This document shows, one piece after another, positions 1-8,743 of a stretch of 64,000 nucleotides of DNA. The stretch is taken from contig NZ_OZ024668.1 in NCBI RefSeq assembly GCF_902497775.2, positions 3,704,326-3,768,325 of the forward strand, written 5' to 3'. Positions within the stretch are counted from its first letter, which is position 1. Each line of letters opens with the position of its first letter. This DNA is from Pseudomonas fluorescens. GTDB taxonomy: Bacteria; Pseudomonadota; Gammaproteobacteria; Pseudomonadales; Pseudomonadaceae. A program made the translations under genes and the position numbers. The notes beneath the pieces were generated by a model. That model was not told the DNA's origin. It was given only the letters and a program-made list of their open reading frames with translations, and did no database searches.

Positions 1-539
1 GCGCCACTGCCCAGGATCAATACCGGGATATATAACGGTAAAATAAGTAGCGCCAGCAGCAGGCCGCCACGTTTCAAGCCGACCGTCAGGGCCGCACCCA
101 CGGCGCCCAACAGGCTCAATACCGGGGTACCGAGCAAAAGCGATGCCAGCAGTACCGGCAGGCATGCCGCAGGCAAACCTAGCATCAGTGCCAGCAAGGG
201 TGCCAACAATACCAGTGCCAGGCCGGAAAAGGCCCAGTGTGCCAGCACTTTCGCCAGCACCAGAAGAGGCAGGGGGTGCGACGAAAGGACCCACTGCTCA
301 AGCGACCCATCCTCGAAATCACTGCGGAAAAGCCCGTCCAGCGAGAGCAGAACCGATAAAAGCGCTGCGACCCAGACCAGTCCCGGAGACAAGGTTTGCA
401 ACAATTGAGTCTCGGGACCGACCGCCAACGGGAACAACGCGACAACGATGGCGAAGAACACCAGCGGGTTGGCAAGCTCGGCGGGACGTCGGCACAACAG
501 ACGCGCCTCACGGCGCAACAACAGCACAAACACACTCAT
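1..539 (-). CDS. ccmB: CcmB, heme exporter membrane subunit (partial, cut by window edge)
   Basis: Reading from the ATG at 539 gives about 179 residues of a very hydrophobic protein beginning [20 protein letters not shown], the usual start of CcmB (full length about 220). The N-terminal arginine-rich segment is followed by several leucine/alanine-rich membrane helices; the C-terminus lies outside the window. CcmB is the permease of the CcmABCD ABC complex, which releases heme-loaded CcmE for cytochrome c maturation at the inner membrane. The start overlaps the ccmA stop (ATGA), indicating translational coupling. It is unrelated in function to the flagellar genes that follow. Confidence 0.93.
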   Translation of the reverse strand, partial: MSVFVLLLRREARLLCRRPAELANPLVFFAIVVALFPLAVGPETQLLQTLSPGLVWVAALLSVLLSLDGLFRSDFEDGSLEQWVLSSHPLPLLVLAKVLAHWAFSGLALVLLAPLLALMLGLPAACLPVLLASLLLGTPVLSLLGAVGAALTVGLKRGGLLLALLILPLYIPVLILGSG

Positions 540-1168
540 GCGGCCCACTGCCCCAGGTTCAGTTCACGGTAACCGGACGGCTTGCGTTCCAGCGTGTGGT
601 GGGTGGTCAGCACGACCATGCCGCCCTGCTCGCAATGGGCGGCCAGGTGCGCTTCGAGCTGGGCCACGCCCTGCTTGTCGAGGGCGGTGAAGGGTTCGTC
701 GAGAATCCACAGCGGCGGGCTGTCCAGGTACAGCCGGGCCAGGGCCACGCGGCGTTGCTGGCCGGCCGACAGGGTATGGCAAGGCACGTCTTCGAAACCG
801 CGCAGGCCGACCGCTTCCAGGGCCTTGCGGATGGCCGCAGGCGCTGCCGGGCGATGCAGGGCGCAGAGCCAGGCGAGGTTCTCTTCGGGGCTGAGGACAT
901 CCTTGATGCCGGCGGCATGACCAATCCACAAGAGGATGCGCGCCAGCTCGTTGCGCTGCTCGGTCAACGGCTTGCCGCTTAACAGAATCTGCCCGGCGGT
1001 CGGGCTCATGAGGCCGGCCATCAGGCGCAGCAGGCTGGTCTTGCCACTGCCGTTGGGGCCGCTGATCTGCAGCATGTCGCCTGCACCCAGGTGCAATTCG
1101 AGGTTTTCGAAGAGCATTCGCCAGTCGCGCTCGCAGGCCAGGCCCACGGCTTGGAGATGAGGGGTCAC
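536..1168 (-). CDS. ccmA: CcmA, ATP-binding subunit of the heme exporter / CcmE-release complex
   Basis: The 210-residue ABC ATPase has Walker A GPNGSGKT at 37-44, the signature LSAGQ at 133-137 and Walker B WILDEPF around 154-160. Size and the [12 protein letters not shown] tail match CcmA. ATP hydrolysis drives release of holo-CcmE during cytochrome c biogenesis on the cytoplasmic face of the membrane. The start is GTG with AAGG seven bases upstream. The gene is first in the ccm operon and is divergent from the FliK-like gene. Confidence 0.95.
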   Translation of the reverse strand: MTPHLQAVGLACERDWRMLFENLELHLGAGDMLQISGPNGSGKTSLLRLMAGLMSPTAGQILLSGKPLTEQRNELARILLWIGHAAGIKDVLSPEENLAWLCALHRPAAPAAIRKALEAVGLRGFEDVPCHTLSAGQQRRVALARLYLDSPPLWILDEPFTALDKQGVAQLEAHLAAHCEQGGMVVLTTHHTLERKPSGYRELNLGQWAA

Positions 1169-1276
1169 GGTTTCGCCTTATGCTTGGGATGCCTGTCTCA
1201 AGTCGGTCCCGGCCTTGCCGTTATACTGGCAACGACGATGTGGCCCGGCCGCGCTGATCGCCAAAGATCGGGCGGC

Positions 1277-1303
1277 ATTATACATGTGATGTCCTACTGC
1301 AAA
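1277..1303 (-). promoter_or_regulatory. Candidate sigma-70 promoter for the ccm operon
   Basis: On the minus strand a perfect -10 hexamer TATAAT is preceded, at a short 15-base spacing, by TTTGCA, about 110 bases before ccmA. The spacing is suboptimal, so the assignment rests mainly on the -10. The same 163-base divergent region must also hold the promoter of the plus-strand FliK-like gene; only a weak TATACT (1222-1227) without a good -35 is visible for it. Confidence 0.35.
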
Positions 1304-1331
1304 GAGGGCTATTTCAACAGGTTGCGAGCGG

Positions 1332-2900
1332 ATGACAGGCGAAATCAACAACCTCGGCACACAGATTCCGGCCAACCCGCCGTTGCGCTCGGCGATGACC
1401 GGCGAACTGCTGCGCCTGCTGCAACCGCAACAGGCCTTGCTGGCCCCCGGCGAAACCGCCAAGGCCGAGGTACTGACCCTGCGTCAGGTCGGCCAGGACT
1501 TCCAGATGTTGCTAAAGCTGACCCAGGACAACGGCCGACAGACCAACGTCCAGGCCAGCAGCAGCCTGCCCCTGGCCCAGGGCAGCCAGCTGGCGGTCAC
1601 CCAGAGCAGCAGCGCCAACCTGAGCATCACGGTGCAGCAGACCATCGCCAGTAGCGTGGCCACCCTGACCCGCATCGACACCCGCGAGCTGCCGGTAGGC
1701 ACCCTGCTGCAAGGCAAGGTCGTCACCAGCCAGACATTGCCGCCTAACGCCGGCCAGTTGGCGCAGTTTCGCTCGTTGGTAACCCTGCTCGGCGGCCCGC
1801 AAGCCGGTGCCACCCTGGCCATCGACAGCCCCCGTCCGCTAGCGGTGGGCAGCCTGCTCAGCGCTCGGGTGCAAGGTGATCAATCGCTGAGCTTCGTCCC
1901 GCTCAGCGGCCGCCAGGAGCAACTGGCGATTACCCAGCAGCTCAGCACCCAGCAGAGTCGCCAGGCCTCCCTGCAAGGCTTGCTGGCAGGCCTGCAGCAG
2001 CTACGCAACGACAATAGCCAGAGCGGCGAAGTGCGCGCCACGGTCGACAAGCTGCTGGCCAGCCTGCCGGACATCCGCCAGCTCAGCGAGCCCAAGGGCC
2101 TGGCCCAGGCCCTGAGCAACAGCGGCGTGTTTCTTGAGGCCAAGCTGCTGGCCGGGCTGCCTGCCGCACTTGCCCCCGACCTCAAGGCCCAGGTGGTACG
2201 CCTGGTGGCGCAATTGCTGCCGGGCCTGCCCGGCAACGCCACCTTCAACCCGGCGGCCGCCGCCAGCACCCTGGCCCAGGTCATGCCGGGCATGGTCCGC
2301 AATGCCCTGGGCATGCTCGGCCAGGTCAGCCCGCGGCCCCAGCCCGGTGGCTTCCCCCTGCCCTCGCGGTTATTGCAGAGCCAGGACGGCGAAGGTGATC
2401 TCGAGCACCTGCTGCGCCTGGCTGCTGCGGCCATCTCGCGCCTACAAAGCCATCAGCTGGCAAGCCTTGAGCAAACCGGCACCACCGCCGATGGCAACCT
2501 GCAAACCACCTGGCAACTGGAGATTCCCCTGCGTACCGGCCAGGATTTCATGCCGTTGCAGATGAAACTGCAGCGCGAAGAAACCCCGGAGCAGCAAAGC
2601 GACCCGGAGCGCGAGCGTCGCGACCCGTTGGAAATGCTCTGGCGCATCGAGCTGTCTTTTGACCTGCACCCGCTGGGGCCATTGCAGGTGCAGGCGCAGA
2701 TCAGCCAGGGCAGCCTGTCCAGCCAGCTCTGGGCCGAATTACCAAGCACCGCGCAACTGATCGAAAGCCAGCTCGGCCACCTGCGCGAACGGCTGCTGGC
2801 CCGTGGTCTCAACGTCACGGAGCTGCACTGCCATCACGGCACAGCGCCACAGGGGCCGCGTACGCACCTGGAGCAAAGATGGGTGGATGAACAGGCATGA
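1332..2900 (+). CDS. FliK-type hook-length control domain protein (second FliK paralogue)
   Basis: The 522-residue protein has a long Gln/Ala/Leu-rich low-complexity N-terminal part and a compact C-terminal region (about 380-505) with the Flg_hook pattern: LHPLGPLQVQAQIS, then LRERLLARGLNVTELHCHHG. In FliK this domain meets FlhB to switch export specificity. The true fliK lies about 20 kb away, so this is a paralogue. It overlaps by 4 bases (ATGA) with a gene encoding only the FlhB C-terminal domain, so the two probably act as a pair. The two genes sit beside ccmA, outside the flagellar operons. The biological role is not known to me. Confidence 0.8.
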   Translation: MTGEINNLGTQIPANPPLRSAMTGELLRLLQPQQALLAPGETAKAEVLTLRQVGQDFQMLLKLTQDNGRQTNVQASSSLPLAQGSQLAVTQSSSANLSITVQQTIASSVATLTRIDTRELPVGTLLQGKVVTSQTLPPNAGQLAQFRSLVTLLGGPQAGATLAIDSPRPLAVGSLLSARVQGDQSLSFVPLSGRQEQLAITQQLSTQQSRQASLQGLLAGLQQLRNDNSQSGEVRATVDKLLASLPDIRQLSEPKGLAQALSNSGVFLEAKLLAGLPAALAPDLKAQVVRLVAQLLPGLPGNATFNPAAAASTLAQVMPGMVRNALGMLGQVSPRPQPGGFPLPSRLLQSQDGEGDLEHLLRLAAAAISRLQSHQLASLEQTGTTADGNLQTTWQLEIPLRTGQDFMPLQMKLQREETPEQQSDPERERRDPLEMLWRIELSFDLHPLGPLQVQAQISQGSLSSQLWAELPSTAQLIESQLGHLRERLLARGLNVTELHCHHGTAPQGPRTHLEQRWVDEQA

Positions 2901-3229
2901 TTGATAAAACTCCCCGCCAGGCCATCGCCCTGACCTACGACGGCCAGCAAGCCCCGACCCTTAGTGCCAAAGGTGACGACGAGCTGGCCGAGGCGATCCT
3001 GGCGATTGCCCGCGAGCACGAGGTACCGATCTACGAGAACGCCGAACTGGTGCGCCTGCTGGCGCGCATGGAGCTGGGCGATCAGATTCCCGAGGCCCTG
3101 TACCTGACCATCGCCGAAATCATCGCCTTCGCCTGGCAGCTCAAGGGCAAGGTGCCGGCGGGGTTTGTCGACGAGCCCCCCCAGGAGCGCGATATCACCC
3201 CCACCGACCTGAGATTGCCGGGTGCCTGA
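2897..3229 (+). CDS. Stand-alone FlhB C-terminal domain-like protein (YlqH/FlhX type)
   Basis: A 110-residue soluble protein that aligns by eye with the cytoplasmic tail of FlhB after its NPTH cleavage site. AIALTYD...APTLSAKGDDELAEAI...ANEH-like REHEVPIYEN mirrors YAVALKYD...APLLLAKGADFIALKI...ANEHKIQVLES in the FlhB of this window. It has no membrane part and no NPTH, so it cannot self-cleave; it resembles the processed FlhB fragment. Families of this kind (FlhX, YlqH) can in some bacteria substitute for the FlhB tail; here the role is inferred only. Start overlaps the stop of the FliK-like gene. Confidence 0.8.
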   Translation: MIDKTPRQAIALTYDGQQAPTLSAKGDDELAEAILAIAREHEVPIYENAELVRLLARMELGDQIPEALYLTIAEIIAFAWQLKGKVPAGFVDEPPQERDITPTDLRLPGA

Positions 3230-3233
3230 AAGC

Positions 3234-3288
3234 ATCGCGGGGCAAGCCTGCTCCCACAACACCTGCAGGAGCGGGCTTGCCCCGCGAT
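3234..3288. repeat. REP-type inverted repeat between convergent genes
   Basis: ATCGCGGGGCAAGCC (3234-3248) pairs with GGCTTGCCCCGCGAT (3274-3288), with further imperfect pairing inside (CTGCTCCCAC / GGAGCGGG). This is the Pseudomonas REP hairpin type, present in related form at 23069-23122 and 29577-29633. It fills the space between the FlhB-like gene and the DUF2802 gene, which converge, so it may serve as a bidirectional transcript end or mRNA stabiliser. Confidence 0.85.
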
Positions 3289-3304
3289 CAATTCACTGCA
3301 ACCT

Positions 3305-3697
3305 TCAACTGCGGTGCAACTTGCTCATCAACTCAGCCTCAGCCTGGGTCAAACCGCAGGACTGGGTCAGTTCATCAACACTGGCACCCATGCCCACCAG
3401 CCGCGCCGCTTGCGCGAACGACAGGCTGTTGGGGTCACGCTGCTCCAGTTGCAGGAGCTTGTCCGGCAAGGGCGCAACCACCGCGCGCAGCTCGTGCAGG
3501 GCTTCGCCCATACGCACGCTGCCGTTCTGGTAGTCGTCCAGACTCTTGGCCAGGTCCTTGATGCGCTGGTCACGCACCGCATCACCCTGGGCCTGTTGCG
3601 CGGCCAGCTCACGCTGGCGCTTGCTGTAGTTCAGGAAGAACCACAGGCTGACCGCCCAGAGCAGCGCCAGAAATATGACTGCAACCTCGAGGATCAA
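3305..3697 (-). CDS. DUF2802 membrane-anchored protein, last gene of the che operon
   Basis: 130 residues: one N-terminal membrane helix (about 3-22, LEVAVIFLALLWAVSLWFFL), a charged probable coiled coil (25-90) and a C-terminal DUF2802-type segment that looks helix-turn-helix-like (SFAQAARLVGMGASVDELTQ, then CGLTQAEAELM). The start is TTG, one base after the cheW stop, with GGAG ten bases upstream; no ATG fits. In Pseudomonas this family regularly follows cheW, so a link to chemotaxis or the polar array is inferred from position. Its function is unknown. Confidence 0.8.
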   Translation of the reverse strand: MILEVAVIFLALLWAVSLWFFLNYSKRQRELAAQQAQGDAVRDQRIKDLAKSLDDYQNGSVRMGEALHELRAVVAPLPDKLLQLEQRDPNSLSFAQAARLVGMGASVDELTQSCGLTQAEAELMSKLHRS

Positions 3698-3698
3698 C

Positions 3699-4178
3699 TC
3701 AGATGTTCTCCAGCTCGGACCACTCTTCCTCGGTCATCATCTTGTCCAGCTCGACCAGAATCAGCAGTTCGTTGTTCTTGTTGCACACGCCCTGGATGAA
3801 CTTGGCCGATTCCTCGTTGCCGACATTCGGCGCGGTCTCGATTTCCGACTGACGCAGGTAAACCACTTCAGCGACGCTGTCGACCAGGATGCCGACCACT
3901 TGCTTGTCGGCCTCGATGATGACGATACGGGTGTTGTCGGTGATCTCGCTGGACAGCAGGCCGAAGCGCTGGCGGGTGTCGATCACGGTGACCACGTTAC
4001 CGCGCAGGTTGATGATGCCCAGCACGTAGCTCGGGGCACCCGGGACCGGGGCGATCTCGGTGTAGCGCAGGACTTCCTGCACCTGCATCACGTTGATGCC
4101 GTAGGACTCGTTGTCCAGCTTGAAGGTCACCCACTGCAGGATCGGATCTTCGGAACCTTGTGCAGACGATTTTTTCAT
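3699..4178 (-). CDS. cheW: CheW, chemoreceptor-kinase coupling protein
   Basis: A 159-residue single CheW domain (LQWVTFKLDNESYGINVMQV, then PSYVLGIINLRGNVVTVIDT) that links methyl-accepting receptors to CheA in signalling arrays. The ATG giving MKKSSAQGSED is preferred over a TTG five codons upstream, because it gives the typical length. It follows parP by 64 bases and is probably co-transcribed with cheA through DUF2802. Confidence 0.95.
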   Translation of the reverse strand: MKKSSAQGSEDPILQWVTFKLDNESYGINVMQVQEVLRYTEIAPVPGAPSYVLGIINLRGNVVTVIDTRQRFGLLSSEITDNTRIVIIEADKQVVGILVDSVAEVVYLRQSEIETAPNVGNEESAKFIQGVCNKNNELLILVELDKMMTEEEWSELENI

Positions 4179-4242
4179 TCCCCTATCCCTCAAAATCCGC
4201 CATCGGCGGTGTGCTCAGTGCGGTCGCGGCAGATGCGGCCGA

Positions 4243-5115
4243 TTAGTTATGGGTGCTGTGCAATTGCTTGACCGCACCGCTGGCGATCAACTCGGCCAGT
4301 TCGGCGACGTCGAGCAACGCGCACATGTGTTCAATCACGGTGCCGGCCAGCCATGGCCGTTGGCCGCGCTGGCTGCGCCACTTGATTTCGTTGGGGTCCA
4401 GGCGCAGCGAACGGCTGACCTGATGCACCGCCAGGCCCCATTCGTAGCCCTGGACCGAAATCACGTACTGCAAGCCCTGGCGAAAGTCGTCCCGGTAACG
4501 GTCGGGCATGACCCAGCGGGCGGTATCCAATACCTTGAGGTTGCCGCTCTGGCTCGGCAGGATGCCAAGGAACCAGTCGGGCTGGCCAAACAGCGGTGTC
4601 AATTCGTGGCCGGCCAGCGAGTAGATCGAGCCCAGGCATACCAGCGGTACCGCCAGGGTCAGGCCCGCGACATCGAACAGCAGGCATTCGAACGGCTCGG
4701 CAGCCCAGGCCGGGCGGCCATCGACAGTGGCCGGTGGTACCGGTTGATTGGGTGCCGGCGGCAGGTGCACATCCACCAGCGGCTCGACCGGCGCAACCTC
4801 GGCCTGCGGCTTGGGCGCTTCGACTACAGACTCGACCACCGGCGCTACCGCAGCCTCGACCACCGGCGGCAAGGTCAGCGGCAATACCGGGAGTGGCGGC
4901 TCGGCAAATGGCAGTGGCTCAGGTTTTACCGCGGCCTGGGCCGCCACCTGGGCATCACGGGCCTGCTCTTCACGCACTGCTGCCTGGAACTCGTCCGGCT
5001 CGACCGATGCCGGCAGCACCTCGTCGAGTTCTCCGGTAGCCTCCTGCAGCAAACCGTCGAGGTAGGTCTGCAAGGCCATCTGTGGCCGGCTGGCGAGCTG
5101 TTGAGGGCGATTCAT
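4243..5115 (-). CDS. parP: ParP-type CheW-like protein organising polar chemotaxis arrays
   Basis: 290 residues: an N-terminal helix region, a Pro/Val/Ala-rich linker (about 60-145) and a C-terminal CheW-like domain (about 150-280, FECLLFDVAGLTLAVPLVCL, later AVHQVSRSLRL and WLAGTVIEHMCALLDV). Next to a ParA-like ATPase and cheW, this is the ParP architecture. In Vibrio and Pseudomonas ParP joins array core units, binds a CheA linker segment and ties arrays to ParC at the pole. The parC stop and parP start share one base (TGATG), so the two are translationally coupled. Confidence 0.85.
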   Translation of the reverse strand: MNRPQQLASRPQMALQTYLDGLLQEATGELDEVLPASVEPDEFQAAVREEQARDAQVAAQAAVKPEPLPFAEPPLPVLPLTLPPVVEAAVAPVVESVVEAPKPQAEVAPVEPLVDVHLPPAPNQPVPPATVDGRPAWAAEPFECLLFDVAGLTLAVPLVCLGSIYSLAGHELTPLFGQPDWFLGILPSQSGNLKVLDTARWVMPDRYRDDFRQGLQYVISVQGYEWGLAVHQVSRSLRLDPNEIKWRSQRGQRPWLAGTVIEHMCALLDVAELAELIASGAVKQLHSTHN

Positions 5116-5903
5116 CAGGCCACCTGCAGGGCAAGGTTCTGCGTCAGCAGGTGCTTGAGCAGCGCTTTGTAGGCCACTATGCCGCGGCTCTTGCCGTCAA
5201 ATTGCGAGGGCGTCAGCCCGGCCCGGCTGGCATCACGCAGGCGTGTGTCGACCGGAATGTAGCCTTGCCAGATATGTTCGGGGTAAGCGTCGCGCAGCAC
5301 CCGCAAGGTGCCCATGGAGGCCTGGGTGCGGCGGTCGAACAGGGTCGGCACGATGTGATAGGGCAACGCCTGCTTGCGCGAGCGGTTGACCATCGCCAGG
5401 GTGCTGACCATGCGCTCCAGGCCCTTGACCGCCAGGTACTCGGTCTGCACCGGGATCACCAGCTGCTGGCTGGCCGCCAGGGCGTTGACCATCAGCACGC
5501 CGAGCAACGGCGGGCTGTCGATGATGGCGTAGTCGAAGTCCTGCCACAGTTGCGCCAGAGACTTGGCGATCACCAGGCCCAGGCCACTCTGGCCCGGCGA
5601 CTGGCGCTCAAGCACGGCCAGAGCGGTACTGGAGGGCAACAGCGAGATCTTCTCGTCGCTGGTCGGCAGCAGCAATTGCCCGGGCAAGCCTTCAGGCACC
5701 GTGCCCTTGTGCAGGAACAGGTCGTAGCAACTGTGCTCCAGCGCATCGGGGTTGTGCCCGAAATAGCTGGTCATCGACCCGTGCGGGTCGAGGTCGACGA
5801 CAACCACACGCTTGCCCGCCTCGGCCAGCAGGCCGGCCAGGGCGATGGACGTGGTGGTCTTGCCGACTCCACCTTTTTGATTGGCTACTGCCCAGACTCT
5901 CAT
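5115..5903 (-). CDS. parC: ParC, ParA/MinD-like ATPase for polar placement of chemotaxis arrays
   Basis: 262 residues with the deviant Walker A KGGVGKTT (10-17), a switch I-type VVVDLDPHGSMTSYFG and Walker B-like YAIIDSPPLLG. It lies in the che operon, not near a chromosomal parB, which identifies the chemotaxis ParC. ParC recruits ParP and the arrays to the flagellated pole and helps their inheritance at division. A hairpin (CCCGG...CCGGG, around 5915-5941) sits just before its GGAGG ribosome site; an upstream ATG there is followed directly by a stop codon (ATG CAA TGA). Confidence 0.9.
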   Translation of the reverse strand: MRVWAVANQKGGVGKTTTSIALAGLLAEAGKRVVVVDLDPHGSMTSYFGHNPDALEHSCYDLFLHKGTVPEGLPGQLLLPTSDEKISLLPSSTALAVLERQSPGQSGLGLVIAKSLAQLWQDFDYAIIDSPPLLGVLMVNALAASQQLVIPVQTEYLAVKGLERMVSTLAMVNRSRKQALPYHIVPTLFDRRTQASMGTLRVLRDAYPEHIWQGYIPVDTRLRDASRAGLTPSQFDGKSRGIVAYKALLKHLLTQNLALQVA

Positions 5904-5948
5904 TGCATTGCTTCCTCCCGGTACGGCAGCCTGCCCTGCCGGGATCGG

Positions 5949-6836
5949 TTATAGGGTCGGTGACGGGGAATTGACGCGATTATCGCCCACCGTCGGTGCT
6001 ACCGCTGCCGGTGCAGTTTGTGTGCCAGCCCGCTTCATCGCCGCGTCCGGGCTGGCATTGGCGCTGCCAGTACCGGTCAGGCTGCGGCGTACTTCCAGGT
6101 TGCGCGAGATCACCAATACCACCCGTCGGTTGCGCGCGCGACCTTCGGCTGTGTCATTGCCGGCGATCGGCTGGAACTCACCGTAGCCGACCGACGCCAT
6201 GCGCGCCGGGTTCACCCCTTCCATCGCCAGCAGGCGGACGATGCTCGCCGCCCGCGCCGATGACAGTTCCCAGTTGGTCGGGTACTGCGCGGTGCGGATA
6301 GGCAGGTCGTCGGTAAAACCTTCGACGTGCACCGGGTTGGCGAATGGCTTGAGGATCCTCGCCACCTTCTCGATGATATTGAACGCCACGTCACTGGGCA
6401 TGGCGTCGCCGCTGCCGAACAGCAGCGAGGAATTGAGCTCGATCTCGACCCACAGTTCGTTGCCGCGCACGGTCATCTGGTCGGATTTGATCAGGTCACC
6501 GAAGGCGTCGCGCACGTCATCGGTGATGGTCTTGAGCGGGTCGCTGCTGGTTTGCGCCAGGCCCGCGTCAACCTGCTCGCTGTCCTTGATTAACGGCTCG
6601 GCCGGCTTGACGCTGAGCGGGCGCTCGTCGCCGATGGGGATCGGCTTCATGCTCCGCTCGGGGTCGTTGAACACGCCGATCAGGGCCTGGGAAATGACCT
6701 TGTACTTGCCCTCGTTGATCGAGGAGATCGAATACATGACCACGAAAAACGCGAACAGCAAGGTAATGAAGTCGGCGTAGGACACCAGCCAGCGTTCGTG
6801 GTTTTCATGCTCTTCGGGTTGTCGACGGCGCGCCAT
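5949..6836 (-). CDS. motD: MotD, MotB-type stator subunit binding peptidoglycan
   Basis: 295 residues: a charged N-terminus, one membrane helix (about 20-40) with the proton-binding aspartate D22 in SYADFITLLFAFF, a plug/linker, and a C-terminal OmpA-like domain (about 150-250, VEGFTDDLPI, SSARAASIVRLL, and NRRVVLVI). It anchors the MotC/MotD proton channel to the cell wall. Pseudomonas has a second stator pair, MotAB, elsewhere. motC ends three bases upstream. Confidence 0.96.
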   Translation of the reverse strand: MARRRQPEEHENHERWLVSYADFITLLFAFFVVMYSISSINEGKYKVISQALIGVFNDPERSMKPIPIGDERPLSVKPAEPLIKDSEQVDAGLAQTSSDPLKTITDDVRDAFGDLIKSDQMTVRGNELWVEIELNSSLLFGSGDAMPSDVAFNIIEKVARILKPFANPVHVEGFTDDLPIRTAQYPTNWELSSARAASIVRLLAMEGVNPARMASVGYGEFQPIAGNDTAEGRARNRRVVLVISRNLEVRRSLTGTGSANASPDAAMKRAGTQTAPAAVAPTVGDNRVNSPSPTL

Positions 6837-6839
6837 GTG

Positions 6840-7580
6840 TTACTCCATGAAGCCCTGAAGCTTCAGCTCGATCGAGCGCGGGTTTTCGCCTTCGGCGATC
6901 GACAGCAAACCTTCCAGGAGCATTTCCCGGTAGCGCGACTGGCGCAGGGCCAGGGCCTTGAGCTTGTTGGCAATCGGCAGCAGGATCAGGTTGGCACTGG
7001 CAACACCGTAGATGGTGGCAACAAAAGCCACGGCAATGCCATTGCCCAACTGCGACGGGTCAGCGAGGTTGCCCATCACGTGGATCAGGCCCATCACCGC
7101 ACCGATGATACCGATGGTCGGCGCGTAGCCGCCCATGCTCTCGAACACCTTGGCAGCCTGCACATCGCGGCTTTCCTGGGTGTAGAAATCCACTTCGAGG
7201 ATGCTGCGGATGGCTTCAGGTTCAGCGCCGTCGACCAGCAGCTGCAAACCTTTGCGTGCGTAAGGGTCCGGCTCGGCATCGGCCACGCCTTCAAGGCCCA
7301 GCAGGCCTTCCTTGCGCGCGGTCAGCGACCAGGTGACGACCCGGTCGATGCCGCCGGCCAGGTCGACCCGTGGCGGGAACAGAATCCAGCGCACGATCTG
7401 CAGCGCGCGCTTGAAAGCGCTCATCGGCGATTGCAGCAACGCCGCCGCCAGGGTGCCGCCGAGCACGATCAGCGCCGCAGGACCGTTGAGCAGTGCCGAC
7501 AGGTGACCGCCTTCGAGGTAATTGCCGCCAACGATGGCGACAAATGCCAGGATGATCCCGATAAGGCTCAAGACATCCAT
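6840..7580 (-). CDS. motC: MotC, MotA-type proton-channel stator subunit
   Basis: 246 residues with four membrane helices (near 5-25, 30-52, 150-170 and 180-200) and a large cytoplasmic loop carrying the charged residues that contact FliG. The sequence IIGAVMGLIHVMGNL is typical of the MotA/ExbB superfamily. With MotD it forms the proton-driven stator used in Pseudomonas for swarming and movement at high load. Its start shares a base with the cheB stop (TGATG). Confidence 0.96.
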   Translation of the reverse strand: MDVLSLIGIILAFVAIVGGNYLEGGHLSALLNGPAALIVLGGTLAAALLQSPMSAFKRALQIVRWILFPPRVDLAGGIDRVVTWSLTARKEGLLGLEGVADAEPDPYARKGLQLLVDGAEPEAIRSILEVDFYTQESRDVQAAKVFESMGGYAPTIGIIGAVMGLIHVMGNLADPSQLGNGIAVAFVATIYGVASANLILLPIANKLKALALRQSRYREMLLEGLLSIAEGENPRSIELKLQGFME

Positions 7581-8698
7581 CAGACGCAGGCCTCGACCAG
7601 GTGCTTGCCGATTTCGTCCAGGCCGTACACCGCGTCTGCCAGGTTGGCTTTGACGATAGCCATGGGCATGCCGTAGATCACGCAGCTGGCTTCATCCTGG
7701 GCCCACACCGTGCTGCCGCCCTGCTTGAGCAGGCGCGCGCCTTCACGGCCGTCGGCGCCCATGCCGGTGAGTACCACCGACAGTACCTTGTCGCCATAGG
7801 ACTTGGCCGCCGAGCCGAAGGTGATGTCTACGCACGGCTTGTAGTTCAGGCGCTCATCGCCCGGCAAAATCTTCACCGTGCCGCGACCGTCGACCATCAT
7901 CTGCTTGCCGCCAGGGGCCAGCAGGGCCAGGCCCGGGCGCAGCATATCGCCGTCCTCGGCTTCCTTGACGCTGATCTTGCACAACTTGTCGAGGCGCTCG
8001 GCAAACGCCTTGGTAAAGGCCGCCGGCATGTGCTGGATCAGCACGATCGGCGCCGGGAAGTTGGCCGGCAGTTGGGTCAGGACCCGCTGCAGAGCAACCG
8101 GGCCGCCGGTGGACGTACCAATGGCAACCAGCTTGTAGGGCTTGCGCTTGGGTGCCGGCGAAGCACTGGAGGCCGGCGCCGCCGCTGCGCGCACAGGTGC
8201 TGCGGCACGTGGCGCTGGGGCGCTGCCCAGGCTGCTGACAGCGGGCTGCGCACTTGGCTGCGGCGCTGGCGCCGGGCTTGCGTAGGCACTGAAACGACGG
8301 TTGCTACGGGAAATGGTATGGACCTTTTCACACAGCAACTGCTTGACCTTCTCCGGGTTGCGCGAGATGTCTTCGAAGTTCTTCGGCAAGTAATCGACCG
8401 CACCGGCATCCAGCGCGTCAAGGGTGACACGGGCGCCTTCGTGGGTCAGCGAGGAGAACATCAGCACCGGGGTCGGGCAACGCTGCATGATGTGACGCAC
8501 GGCGGTGATGCCATCCATCATGGGCATTTCGTAGTCCATGGTGATGACGTCAGGCTTGAGCGACAGTGCCTGGTCGATCGCTTCCTTGCCGTTGGTCGCG
8601 GTACCGACGACCTGGATAGTCGGGTCCGCTGAAAGAATTTCCGAGACGCGGCGGCGGAAGAAACCGGAATCATCCACCACCAGGACCTTGACTGCCAT
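7580..8698 (-). CDS. cheB: CheB, receptor methylesterase / glutamine deamidase
   Basis: 372 residues from the ATG at 8698, which has GGAG five bases upstream; the GTG two codons earlier lies too close to that site. Response-regulator domain with D55 (VITMDYEMP), an Ala/Pro/Ser-rich linker (about 140-185) and the esterase domain with S196 (GTSTGG), H223 (IQHMP) and D317 (GMGADG). It removes methyl groups from receptors for adaptation when phosphorylated by CheA. Confidence 0.96.
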   Translation of the reverse strand: MAVKVLVVDDSGFFRRRVSEILSADPTIQVVGTATNGKEAIDQALSLKPDVITMDYEMPMMDGITAVRHIMQRCPTPVLMFSSLTHEGARVTLDALDAGAVDYLPKNFEDISRNPEKVKQLLCEKVHTISRSNRRFSAYASPAPAPQPSAQPAVSSLGSAPAPRAAAPVRAAAAPASSASPAPKRKPYKLVAIGTSTGGPVALQRVLTQLPANFPAPIVLIQHMPAAFTKAFAERLDKLCKISVKEAEDGDMLRPGLALLAPGGKQMMVDGRGTVKILPGDERLNYKPCVDITFGSAAKSYGDKVLSVVLTGMGADGREGARLLKQGGSTVWAQDEASCVIYGMPMAIVKANLADAVYGLDEIGKHLVEACV

Positions 8699-8714
8699 AA
8701 ACACTCCATTAGGG

Positions 8715-8736
8715 GGCGCGGCGATTTCGCCGCGCC
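8715..8736 (-). repeat. Perfect hairpin between cheA and cheB
   Basis: GGCGCGGCGA and TCGCCGCGCC form a ten-pair, all-matched stem with a two-base loop, 7 bases upstream of the GGAG of cheB. No T-run follows, so it is not a standard terminator. It may slow read-through, protect the upstream mRNA or tune the cheA:cheB ratio. Confidence 0.7.
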
Positions 8737-8743
8737 ACCAGAA

